NCBI RefSeq assembly: GCF_009857605.1
Contig: NZ_WWCT01000001.1
Span: 372,001 to 436,000, forward strand
DNA length: 64,000 nucleotides
Reading direction: 5' to 3'
Source of the DNA: Duganella levis
GTDB lineage: Bacteria > Pseudomonadota > Gammaproteobacteria > Burkholderiales > Burkholderiaceae_D
The notes under the pieces are model-generated. The model saw nothing but the letters and a program-made list of their open reading frames with translations, ran no database searches and was not told where the DNA came from. Numbering within the stretch: position 1 is the first letter of the stretch; each line of letters begins with the position of its first letter. Shown piece after piece: positions 1 through 7,767 of this stretch. Both the position numbers and the translations under genes were made by a program.

Positions 1-1
1 T

Positions 2-781
2 TACCACTCGTCCAGCGCGCAACCGCAGGGCCGGTTCGGCACGCTGGGCGGCGTGTGGACGCCATCGCCGCGCACCCGGCTCTCGGCCAGCATCGGCCAC
101 CGTTTCTTCGGCAAGACCTACGCGCTGGACGCCAGCTACCGCCTGCGCAGCATGTTCTGGAGCCTCAGCTATAACGAAGACATCACCACCACGCACGGCG
201 AATTCTTCAGCGTCCGCCCCGACGGCCTGAGCGATTTCCTGTGGGATCTGTGGGCCACGCGTATTCCCGATCCACAATTGCGGCTGAAGACGATCCAGGT
301 ATTCCTGGCCATCTCGCAAATGCTCGGCACCGACGGCAACGTCAACTTCTTCAGCCATCGCTACTACCTGCAGAAGCAAGCAAGACTGTCCGGCGTCTAC
401 AGCACGCCGCGCAGCGCGCTGGCCGTGCACCTGGCCACCACCGGCCGCACCGGCCAGACCACCAACGCCATCGACAGCGTGCTGCTCGGTCCCGACCAGC
501 TGAGCCTGACCGACCGCACCCGCCAGACCAGCCTGCAGGTCGGTTGGAACTGGCGCATGTCGGCGCGCGGCAGCCTGACCATCGGCGCCAGCCACAGCCG
601 CGCCAAATCGCTGACCACCGGCCGTGAAGACCGCAACAGCGCGCTGACCGTCGGCCTGACGCGGCAATTGTCCAACCGCATCAGCGCCAGCGCCGACCTG
701 CGCCATGTGCGCCACACCAGCACCGCCGGCGCAAATTACCGCGAAAACGGCATTGGCGCGTCGGTGGTCATGTCGTTCTAA
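2..781 (+). CDS. XrtA/PEP-CTERM system outer membrane beta-barrel protein (TIGR03016-like), 5' end missing
   Basis: The reading frame is open from the window edge, so the N-terminus lies outside. The 259 visible codons show the alternating polar and hydrophobic strands typical of an outer membrane barrel, and the protein ends Val-Val-Met-Ser-Phe; a C-terminal Phe is the usual signal for barrel insertion by the Bam machinery. Position immediately before wecB (12-nt gap) and the following XrtA genes matches the PEP-CTERM-associated outer membrane family placed in these EPS loci, where it probably helps polysaccharide cross the outer membrane. The family call comes from context and barrel-like sequence and is not certain. 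Confidence 0.75.
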   Translation, partial: YHSSSAQPQGRFGTLGGVWTPSPRTRLSASIGHRFFGKTYALDASYRLRSMFWSLSYNEDITTTHGEFFSVRPDGLSDFLWDLWATRIPDPQLRLKTIQVFLAISQMLGTDGNVNFFSHRYYLQKQARLSGVYSTPRSALAVHLATTGRTGQTTNAIDSVLLGPDQLSLTDRTRQTSLQVGWNWRMSARGSLTIGASHSRAKSLTTGREDRNSALTVGLTRQLSNRISASADLRHVRHTSTAGANYRENGIGASVVMSF

Positions 782-793
782 CCGGAGCCTGCC

Positions 794-1939
794 ATGTCCC
801 GTCCCTACCGTATCGCCTGCGTGGTCGCCGCCCGCCCCAATCTGATGAAGATGGCGCCGCTGCTGCGTGCCTTTGCCGCGCCGGAAACCCAGGTGGAAAC
901 CGTGCTGGTCCACACCGGCCAGCACTACGACGCCGACATGGACGGCCAGTTCTTTGGCGCACTGGAACTGGCCGCGCCGGATTTCCGCCTGGAGGTCGGC
1001 TCCGCCAGCCATGCCGTCCAGACCGCCGAAGTGATGCGCCGCTTCGAACCGGTGCTGGCCAAGATCGCGCCGCACGCGGTGCTGGTGGTGGGCGACGTCA
1101 ACTCCACGCTGGCCTGCGCACTGACCGCCGCCAAGCAAAATATTCCGGTGCTGCATGTCGAAGCGGGACTGCGCAGCTTCGACCGCGCCATGCCGGAAGA
1201 AGTCAACCGCGTGCTGACCGACCACATCTCCGAGCTGCTCTTCACCAGTGAAGCCAGCGCCACCACCAATTTGCTGCGCGAAGGCCTGCCGGCGCACCGC
1301 ATCCACTTCGTCGGCAACGTCATGATCGACACGCTGCTACGACAGCTTCCCGCCGCCCCCAGCGCCGCCGAAGTACTGCGCCATGCCAACCTGGCCGGCT
1401 TCGTCCCCGACGGCGGCCCCTACGCGCTGCTGACCTTGCATCGCCCGTCGAATGTCGACGACCCGTTACGCCTGCGCGCGCTGATGGCCACCATGGCCAG
1501 GCTCAGCGAAGACCTGCCGGTGCTGTTTCCGCTGCACCCGCGCACCCGCGCGATGTTGCACCAGCACGAGCTGGCCGGCATGCTGGACGTGCCGCGTCTG
1601 GCCTGCCTGCCGCCGCTGTCCTATATGAATATGCTGGGCCTGATGAAGCATGCCTGCGTGGTACTGACCGATTCCGGCGGCGTGCAGGAAGAAACCACCG
1701 TGCTGCGCGTCCCCTGCCTGACCTTGCGCGACAACACCGAACGCCCGGTCACCGTCACCGAAGGCAGCAACGCCATCGCCGGCCGCGATCCATCGGTGAT
1801 CCTGGCGCTGTGCCGTGACATCCTGCGTTTCGGTGGAAAATCCGGCCGCATCCCGCCGTACTGGGACGGCCAGGCCGCCAGGCGCGTCGCCGCCGTCACC
1901 AGCAACTGGCTGCAAAGCCGGCGGGAGCGGCGGCCATGA
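794..1939 (+). CDS. wecB: UDP-N-acetylglucosamine 2-epimerase (non-hydrolysing)
   Basis: This 381-aa protein has the length and motifs of the non-hydrolysing epimerase, which interconverts UDP-GlcNAc and UDP-ManNAc in the cytoplasm. Visible are the HTGQHYD motif (residues 40-46), the GDVNST motif with Asp101, the EAGLRS motif with Glu123, Glu136, a later LHRPSNVD motif with the expected catalytic His, and the sugar-nucleotide motif LTDSGGVQEE. A GGAG ribosome-binding site precedes the ATG at 794. The stop codon overlaps the next start as ATGA, so it is translationally coupled to the deacetylase. It should supply ManNAc or a derivative for the exopolysaccharide. Confidence 0.95.
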   Translation: MSRPYRIACVVAARPNLMKMAPLLRAFAAPETQVETVLVHTGQHYDADMDGQFFGALELAAPDFRLEVGSASHAVQTAEVMRRFEPVLAKIAPHAVLVVGDVNSTLACALTAAKQNIPVLHVEAGLRSFDRAMPEEVNRVLTDHISELLFTSEASATTNLLREGLPAHRIHFVGNVMIDTLLRQLPAAPSAAEVLRHANLAGFVPDGGPYALLTLHRPSNVDDPLRLRALMATMARLSEDLPVLFPLHPRTRAMLHQHELAGMLDVPRLACLPPLSYMNMLGLMKHACVVLTDSGGVQEETTVLRVPCLTLRDNTERPVTVTEGSNAIAGRDPSVILALCRDILRFGGKSGRIPPYWDGQAARRVAAVTSNWLQSRRERRP

Positions 1940-2766
1940 ACGCGCTGACCGTCGATGTGGAAGACTACTTCCAGGTATCCGCCTTCGCCTCCCGCATCGC
2001 GCCTGCGGACTGGCCCGCCATGCCCTGTCGCGTCGAGCGCAATGTCGACCTGATCCTCGGCTTGCTGGCCGCGCACCGCGTCCACGCCACCTTCTTTACC
2101 CTGGGCTGGATTGCCGAGCGCTATCCGGCCTTGGTGCGGCGCATCGTCAGCGAAGGCCACGAACTGGCCAGCCACGGCTACGCCCATCAGCGCGCCAGCC
2201 AGCAGACGCCGGCGGAATTCGACCACGACATCACCCTCAGCAAAAAACTGCTGGAACAACTGAGCGGTCAGCCGGTGCTGGGCTACCGCGCCCCCAGTTT
2301 TTCCATCGGCCAGAACAACCTGTGGGCGCTGGACAGCCTGCTGCAAGCCGGCTACCGCTACAGCTCCAGTATCTACCCGATCCGCCACGACCATTACGGC
2401 ATGCCGGACGCACCGCGTTTTCCCTGGCGTCCGCGTGGCGAACACGGCCTGCTGGAATTACCCGTCAGCACCGTGCGCCTGCTGGGACGCAACCTGCCGG
2501 CCGGCGGCGGCGGCTATTTCCGGCTGCTGCCCTACGCCGCGTCGCGCTGGGCTTTGCGACGGATCAATTCGCACGATGGGCAAGCTGGCATATTTTACTT
2601 TCACCCTTGGGAACTCGATCCCGGCCAGCCTGTGATGGCAGGCATCAGCCGGAAGACCCGGCTGCGCCACTACCTCAATCTGCACCGGATGGAGGCGCGC
2701 ATCAACCGCTTGCTGGGCGATTTTCGCTGGGGACGCATGGACCGTATTTTTCTGGGAAAAGCATAA
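1936..2766 (+). CDS. XrtA system polysaccharide deacetylase (TIGR03006-like)
   Basis: A 276-aa NodB-fold deacetylase expected to remove N-acetyl groups from the polysaccharide or its precursor. The N-terminus carries TVDVEDYF, with the metal and catalytic Asp in the Asp7/Asp10 region, and SHGYAH supplies the metal-binding His80 and His84. YRAPSFS and the late FYFHPWE segment match the remaining motifs of the exosortase-associated subgroup. There is no signal peptide, which is usual for this subgroup and suggests action on the cytoplasmic side. Its start overlaps wecB (ATGA) and its TAA overlaps the FemAB start (TAATG), placing it inside one coupled operon. Confidence 0.93.
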   Translation: MNALTVDVEDYFQVSAFASRIAPADWPAMPCRVERNVDLILGLLAAHRVHATFFTLGWIAERYPALVRRIVSEGHELASHGYAHQRASQQTPAEFDHDITLSKKLLEQLSGQPVLGYRAPSFSIGQNNLWALDSLLQAGYRYSSSIYPIRHDHYGMPDAPRFPWRPRGEHGLLELPVSTVRLLGRNLPAGGGGYFRLLPYAASRWALRRINSHDGQAGIFYFHPWELDPGQPVMAGISRKTRLRHYLNLHRMEARINRLLGDFRWGRMDRIFLGKA

Positions 2767-3800
2767 TGTCGCACTACACCGTCGGGCTGATGGGATCGCA
2801 GGACCGCGCGCGCTGGGACGATTTTGTCCTACGCTGCCCGGACGCCAGCTTCTTCCATCGCGCCGGCTGGCAGCAGATCATGGAAGAAAGCTTCGGCCAT
2901 TCCACCTGGTTCATGTACGCCGCCAATCAGCAGGGCGAGATTCACGCCGTGCTGCCGCTGGCGCAGGTCAACAGCCGCTGGTTCGGCAATACCCTGTGCT
3001 CGCTGCCTTTCTGCGTCTACGGCGGCATTGCTGCCGATAGTCGCGACGCCGCCGATGCAGTCGATCTGGCCGCGCAACAGCTGGCTAACCGGCTCCAGGT
3101 CGACCATCTGGAATATCGCCACCGCCAGCCTTACCATGCCGACTGGCTGCACCGCAACACCTACGCCACTTTCCGCAAACACCTGCATACAAACGCCGAA
3201 CAAAACCTGCTGGCGATTCCACGCAAACAACGCGCGATGGTGCGCAAAGGGATAGCGGCCGGCCTGTCCAGCGTGATGGAGACCGATACCCGCCGATTTT
3301 TCGACTGCTACGCCCGCAGCATGCATCACCTTGGCACGCCCATGTTCAGCCGCCGCCACTTCCAGCTGTTGCAGCAAGTGTTTGGCGCCGACTGCGAAGT
3401 GCTGTGCGTTGAACACGCCGAAAGCCCGGTGTGCGCCGTACTCAGCTTCCGTTTCCGCGACCAGATCCTGCCCTACTACGGCGGTGGCGGCGCCCAGGCG
3501 CGGGTCCTCGCCGGCAACGACTTCATGTACTGGGAAGTGATGCGCCGCGCCTGCGCCGCCGGCTGCACGCTGTTCGACTTCGGCCGCAGCAAACATGGCA
3601 CCGGCGCTTTCGCCTTCAAGAAAAACTGGGGCTTCGAACCAGAAGCACTGCACTACGACTACCAACTGCACCGCGCCAGGCAGCTGAAGGAAGTGCAGCC
3701 GCTTAACCCGCGCTACCAGATGCTGATCAAAGCCTGGCGCTTGCTGCCGCTGTCGGTGGCTAACCTGATCGGACCGCATATCGTGCGGCAACTGGGATAG
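2766..3800 (+). CDS. FemAB-family XrtA/PEP-CTERM system-associated protein (TIGR03019-like)
   Basis: A 344-aa protein of the FemAB/GNAT superfamily, whose known members transfer aminoacyl groups from aminoacyl-tRNA. The ATG at 2766 overlaps the preceding stop as TAATG. A longer open frame runs upstream from 1815 but overlaps two good genes in another frame, so that extension is rejected. Late motifs DFGRSKHGTGAFAFKKNWG and the preceding PYYGGG segment are typical of the exosortase-associated family. It probably attaches an amino acid or acyl group to the polysaccharide; the actual substrate cannot be read from sequence. Confidence 0.92.
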   Translation: MSHYTVGLMGSQDRARWDDFVLRCPDASFFHRAGWQQIMEESFGHSTWFMYAANQQGEIHAVLPLAQVNSRWFGNTLCSLPFCVYGGIAADSRDAADAVDLAAQQLANRLQVDHLEYRHRQPYHADWLHRNTYATFRKHLHTNAEQNLLAIPRKQRAMVRKGIAAGLSSVMETDTRRFFDCYARSMHHLGTPMFSRRHFQLLQQVFGADCEVLCVEHAESPVCAVLSFRFRDQILPYYGGGGAQARVLAGNDFMYWEVMRRACAAGCTLFDFGRSKHGTGAFAFKKNWGFEPEALHYDYQLHRARQLKEVQPLNPRYQMLIKAWRLLPLSVANLIGPHIVRQLG

Positions 3801-3805
3801 CCACC

Positions 3806-5047
3806 ATGCGGGACTTGCTCTTTCTGTGCCACCGCCTGCCCTACCCGCCCAACAAGGGGGAAAAAATACGCGCCTACCACGCGCTGCAATACTTGCGTCA
3901 ACACTTCCGTGTCCACCTCGGCACCTTCCTCGACCACGACGATGACGGCGACTACGCCGACCATCTGGCGGCGCACTGCGCCAGCAGCTGTTTCGTCCGC
4001 ATGCCGCCGCACTGGGCACGGCTGTCCGGCTTGTCGGCACTGTTGCGCGACGAGGCGCTCAGCCTGCCTTATTTTCGCAACGCCGTCCTGCAACGCTGGG
4101 TCAACAAGACGCTGGCCGAACGCCACATCGCTGCCTGCCTGGCCTATTCCGGGCCGATGGCACAGTACGTCCCCTTCAGCACGCCGCACGGCCCCTTGTG
4201 GCGCGTGCTGGATTTGGTTGATGTCGATTCGGAAAAATGGCATGGCTACGCCGACAACAAGCCCTGGCCCGTTTCCGGCCTGTACCGACGAGAGGGCCGG
4301 CTGTTGCTGGAGTTTGAACGCAAGGCGGCTGCGGAATTCGACCGCGTGCTGCTGGTCTCGCCGGCCGAAGCGGAACTGTTCAAACGCCGCGCGCCGGAAT
4401 CGGCCGCCAAAGTGGATTACTACTGCAACGGCGTGGACAGCAACTATTTCATGCCGCAAGCACTGCATCCCTCGCCGTTCGGCGATGCGCGCGCCATCGT
4501 CTTTACCGGCGCCATGGATTACGAACCCAATATCGACGCCGTCAGCTGGTTTGCCGAACGCGTGATGCCAACGTTGCGTTCACAACACACCGATCTGGAA
4601 TTCCATATCGTCGGATCGCGGCCGGCAGCGCAGGTACGCGATCTGCTGCGGCTACCGGGCGTGCAAGTCAGCGGCACCGTGCCGGATGTTCGCCCCTATC
4701 TCCAGCATGCCGCGCTGGTCGTGGCGCCATTGCGCGTCGCCCGCGGCGTGCAGAACAAGGTGCTGGAAGCGATGGCCATGCAGAAAATCGTCATCGCCTC
4801 GCCGCAAGCGCTGGAAGGCATCAGCGTCACGCGCGGCGCCGAAGTCATCTGCGCCAACGGCGGTGCGGAATTCATCAGCACCGCCTGCCGCCAGCTGCAT
4901 GCACCGGAAGCGCAGATCGGCATCGCCGCCCGCCAGCGCATCCTTGCCGATTATCGCTGGAGCATCAACCTGCAAAGGCTGGGCCAAGTGCTGGGCGCAA
5001 AAGACCCGCAATTCGCCATCGCGCCAGAAATGGAGCGCGCTCCATGA
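3806..5047 (+). CDS. XrtA/PEP-CTERM system glycosyltransferase (TIGR03087-like)
   Basis: A 413-aa GT-B fold glycosyltransferase. The N-terminus FLCHRLPYPPNKGEKIR is a signature of this exosortase-linked family; the C-terminal half has FTGAMDYEPNIDAV and a donor-site region around LEAMAMQKIVIASPQALEG. It is cytoplasmic and adds one sugar to the lipid-linked EPS precursor. It starts 5 nt after the FemAB gene and its stop overlaps the xrtA start (ATGA). Donor sugar is unknown. Confidence 0.93.
   Translation: MRDLLFLCHRLPYPPNKGEKIRAYHALQYLRQHFRVHLGTFLDHDDDGDYADHLAAHCASSCFVRMPPHWARLSGLSALLRDEALSLPYFRNAVLQRWVNKTLAERHIAACLAYSGPMAQYVPFSTPHGPLWRVLDLVDVDSEKWHGYADNKPWPVSGLYRREGRLLLEFERKAAAEFDRVLLVSPAEAELFKRRAPESAAKVDYYCNGVDSNYFMPQALHPSPFGDARAIVFTGAMDYEPNIDAVSWFAERVMPTLRSQHTDLEFHIVGSRPAAQVRDLLRLPGVQVSGTVPDVRPYLQHAALVVAPLRVARGVQNKVLEAMAMQKIVIASPQALEGISVTRGAEVICANGGAEFISTACRQLHAPEAQIGIAARQRILADYRWSINLQRLGQVLGAKDPQFAIAPEMERAP
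5032..5043 (+). promoter_or_regulatory. palindrome covering the xrtA ribosome-binding site
   Basis: A perfect 12-base palindrome GGAGCGCGCTCC ends directly before the xrtA ATG. Its first four bases, GGAG, are the only good Shine-Dalgarno candidate, and pairing GGAG with CTCC around a CGCG loop would hide it. This could make XrtA translation depend on ribosomes arriving from the upstream gene, whose stop overlaps this start. The stem is only 4 bp, so it may be fortuitous. Confidence 0.35.
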
Positions 5048-6615
5048 ATGCCGGTCGCGCCGCACTATTGTCCGCGCCATCGCCGGCTGCGCCGTCCCGG
5101 CCACAGCCGTTGCTGCGCCACGAGCATGTCTGGCTGGCGGTGGTCCTGGTTGCCATGCTCGCCATGCACTTGCCGACCGTGCGCTCGATCGTCACGCTAT
5201 GGCTGCGTTCGGCCACCTTCAACCACGGCTTTTTGATCCTGCCGGTTGCCGGCTGGCTGATCTGGCGCCAGCGCGCGCATGTGCAGGGTGTGGCGCAGCG
5301 CCCTTGGCCCGCCGGCCTGCTGCTGCTGACCATGCTCGGAGCGGTCTGGATGCTGTCCGAGGTCGCCAACGTCCAGGTGCTTCAGCAATATTGCCTGGTG
5401 CTGATGGGTATCGCCACCGTTGCCACAGTGTTGGGCCGGGCACTGGCGGCGGCGATCGCGTTTCCGCTGGCCTACACGCTGCTGGCGGTGCCGTTTGGCG
5501 AAGTACTGATGCCGGCGCTGATCGACTTCACCGCCCATTTCACAGTCACCCTGCTGCGGCTGTTCGGCATTCCCGTTTTCCACGAGAACAATTTCATCTC
5601 CCTGCCCAGCGGGAACTGGGCGGTGGCCGACGCCTGTAGCGGCCTGCGCTACCTGATCGCCTCGGTGGCGCTCGGCATGCTGTATGCGGGCGTCAACTAC
5701 CGCAGCACGCGCAAGCGGCTGGTGTTTATTGCCATATCGCTGGTCTTACCGATCATCGCCAATGGCTTGCGCGCTTGCATGGTGGTGCTGATTGGCCATT
5801 GGAGCGACATGAAACTGGCCGCCGGCATTGATCATCTGATCTACGGCTGGATCTTTTTCGGCATGGTGATGGCCATGTTGTTCTGGTGCGGCGTGTACTG
5901 GCGCGACGCCGAGCTTCCGCCACCCGCGCCGGCTGCCACCGCGCCGACCTTGCCAGTGACGCCGCCAGCACAATTCGCCGGCATGGCCATCGCTGTCATC
6001 GTGATCAGCGCCATCTGGCCCTTGCTGGCCGCCTACATACTGCGCGCGCCGGTGGACGCTACGCCGGGACCATCGCTCACGTTGGCCGCCGCGCCAGCGC
6101 CATGGCATGCCAGCGCAATGCGGCCCGGCGACTGGCACATGCCGCACAAAGGCCAGCCGCAGCGCATCTCGCGCAACTACAGCGATGGCCGCCGTACTGT
6201 CTCGCTGCAACTCACCTGGTATCGGCACCAGTATGAAGGTTACGAACTGCTAGCCCAGGTACAACGTCCGGTGTTGTCCGGTGTGCCACAGTGGGAAGAG
6301 GTCGGAGCCCGCCAGCGTACCGTGCTCATCGCTACGCGCCGCCTCGCCATCCGCGAATCCATCGAGCAGTCAGCCAGCGACAAGCTGCTGGTGTGGCGCT
6401 GGTACCGGCAAGACGGCGTGGAGCTCGCCAGCCCGCAGATGCTCAAACTGATGCTGGCCAAAGCCAAACTCTCCGGCGGCAACGACGGCGGCGCCGAAGT
6501 CGTCCTCGCCTCCGCCTACGATGATCAGCCGGCCACGGCAGAAACCGCCATGCGCGACCTGCTGGCCGCCATGCTGCCCGCCATTGACCAGGGATTACGC
6601 CATGTCGACCGTTGA
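5044..6615 (+). CDS. xrtA: exosortase A with fused EpsI domain
   Basis: A 523-aa multi-pass membrane protein. Residues about 28-300 form the exosortase core, with Cys198 in ADACSGLRYL, Arg243 in NGLRA and His264 in DHLIYGW: the three conserved residues of the exosortase/archaeosortase active site. This enzyme is held to cleave and transfer proteins bearing a C-terminal PEP-CTERM signal at the inner membrane. From about residue 310 a further membrane segment and a soluble periplasmic tail (to 523) form the EpsI domain, fused here as in many betaproteobacteria. ATGA coupling with the upstream glycosyltransferase and a 14-nt overlap with the next gene put it in the operon. Confidence 0.96.
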   Translation: MNAGRAALLSAPSPAAPSRPQPLLRHEHVWLAVVLVAMLAMHLPTVRSIVTLWLRSATFNHGFLILPVAGWLIWRQRAHVQGVAQRPWPAGLLLLTMLGAVWMLSEVANVQVLQQYCLVLMGIATVATVLGRALAAAIAFPLAYTLLAVPFGEVLMPALIDFTAHFTVTLLRLFGIPVFHENNFISLPSGNWAVADACSGLRYLIASVALGMLYAGVNYRSTRKRLVFIAISLVLPIIANGLRACMVVLIGHWSDMKLAAGIDHLIYGWIFFGMVMAMLFWCGVYWRDAELPPPAPAATAPTLPVTPPAQFAGMAIAVIVISAIWPLLAAYILRAPVDATPGPSLTLAAAPAPWHASAMRPGDWHMPHKGQPQRISRNYSDGRRTVSLQLTWYRHQYEGYELLAQVQRPVLSGVPQWEEVGARQRTVLIATRRLAIRESIEQSASDKLLVWRWYRQDGVELASPQMLKLMLAKAKLSGGNDGGAEVVLASAYDDQPATAETAMRDLLAAMLPAIDQGLRHVDR

Positions 6616-7765
6616 CAGCGCCCCGCTCATCGTCCACCTGATCCACCGCCTGGACGTCGGCGGTCTGGAAAACGGCCTGGTCAACCTGATCAACCACCTG
6701 CCGCCGGAGCGCTACCGTCACGCCATTGTGTGCCTGGAGGATTCCAGTGATTTCCGCCTGCGCATCCAGCGGCCTGGCGTGGAAATCATCAGCATCAACA
6801 AGCAGCAAGGCAAGGACTGGTCGCACTATTTGCGTCTGTTCCATACGCTGAAGCGCTTGCAGCCGCAGCTGATCCATACCCGCAACCTGGCCGGCATCGA
6901 AGCCCAGTTGCTGGCGGCCGCGGCCGGCGTGCGGCTACGCGTGCATGGTGAACACGGCCGCGACATCAACGACCTCGACGGTAGCAAGCGCCGCTATCGC
7001 CTGCTGCGCCAGGTACTGCGGCCGTTGATCGGCCACTTCATCGCCGTCAGCAAGGAACTGGAAGCGTGGCTGGTCGACATCATCGGCGCGCGGCCGCAGC
7101 GTGTGACGCATATTTGCAATGGCGTCGACAGCCTGCAATTTCATCCACGCCTGGGGCCGCCGGCGCCGATCGGACCGCACGGCTTCGTCAACGAACACGC
7201 CTTCGTGATCGGCAGCGTGGGCCGCATGGCCGAGGTCAAGGACCACATCACGCTGGTGCACGCCTTCCTGACGCTGCTGGCGCAAGGCGGCGTCGCCTCC
7301 AGCCGGCTGAGGTTGGTCATCATTGGCGAAGGACCGTGCCGCGAGGCATGCCAGGATGTGCTGCGCGCCTCTGGCACGGCCGCCCTGGCCTGGCTGCCCG
7401 GCGCGCGCGACGACATCGCCCGCCTGATGCGCGGCATGACCGTCTTCGTCCAACCCTCGCTGGCCGAAGGCGCTTCGAATACCGTGCTGGAAGCCATGGC
7501 CACCGGCCTGCCAGTGGTGGCCACCGCCGTTGGCGGCAATCCGGAACTGGTGCATCCGGGCTGGACCGGCACGCTGGTGCCGCCGCGCGATCCCGGCCAG
7601 CTGGCGGCGGCCATTGCCGATTATTACCGCATCCCCGGCCTCGCCGCCCAGCACGGCGCCCGCGCCCGCCGCCGTGTACTGGCCGAATTCAGCCTGTCTG
7701 CCATGGCCAACGCCTACTTGGCCGTCTACGACCGTCTTACCCTCCAGCCATCGATGAAAGGATAG
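6602..7765 (+). CDS. XrtA/PEP-CTERM system glycosyltransferase (TIGR03088-like)
   Basis: A 387-aa GT4-type glycosyltransferase. The start at 6602 was chosen because the conserved N-terminus (LIVHLIHRLDVGGLENGL) follows it closely, although the frame is open further upstream inside xrtA. The C-terminal donor domain has SVGRMAEVKDH and PSLAEGASNTVLEAMA with the E-x7-E type motif. It overlaps xrtA by 14 nt and lies 2 nt before the amidotransferase. Expected to act in the cytoplasm in assembly of the EPS repeat unit. Confidence 0.93.
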   Translation: MSTVDSAPLIVHLIHRLDVGGLENGLVNLINHLPPERYRHAIVCLEDSSDFRLRIQRPGVEIISINKQQGKDWSHYLRLFHTLKRLQPQLIHTRNLAGIEAQLLAAAAGVRLRVHGEHGRDINDLDGSKRRYRLLRQVLRPLIGHFIAVSKELEAWLVDIIGARPQRVTHICNGVDSLQFHPRLGPPAPIGPHGFVNEHAFVIGSVGRMAEVKDHITLVHAFLTLLAQGGVASSRLRLVIIGEGPCREACQDVLRASGTAALAWLPGARDDIARLMRGMTVFVQPSLAEGASNTVLEAMATGLPVVATAVGGNPELVHPGWTGTLVPPRDPGQLAAAIADYYRIPGLAAQHGARARRRVLAEFSLSAMANAYLAVYDRLTLQPSMKG

Positions 7766-7767
7766 CC

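Noticed and set aside
1815-2765. Long upstream extension of the FemAB-like frame
   Set aside because: It overlaps the deacetylase gene in another frame with no family similarity; the FemAB gene starts at 2766 with a TAATG junction.
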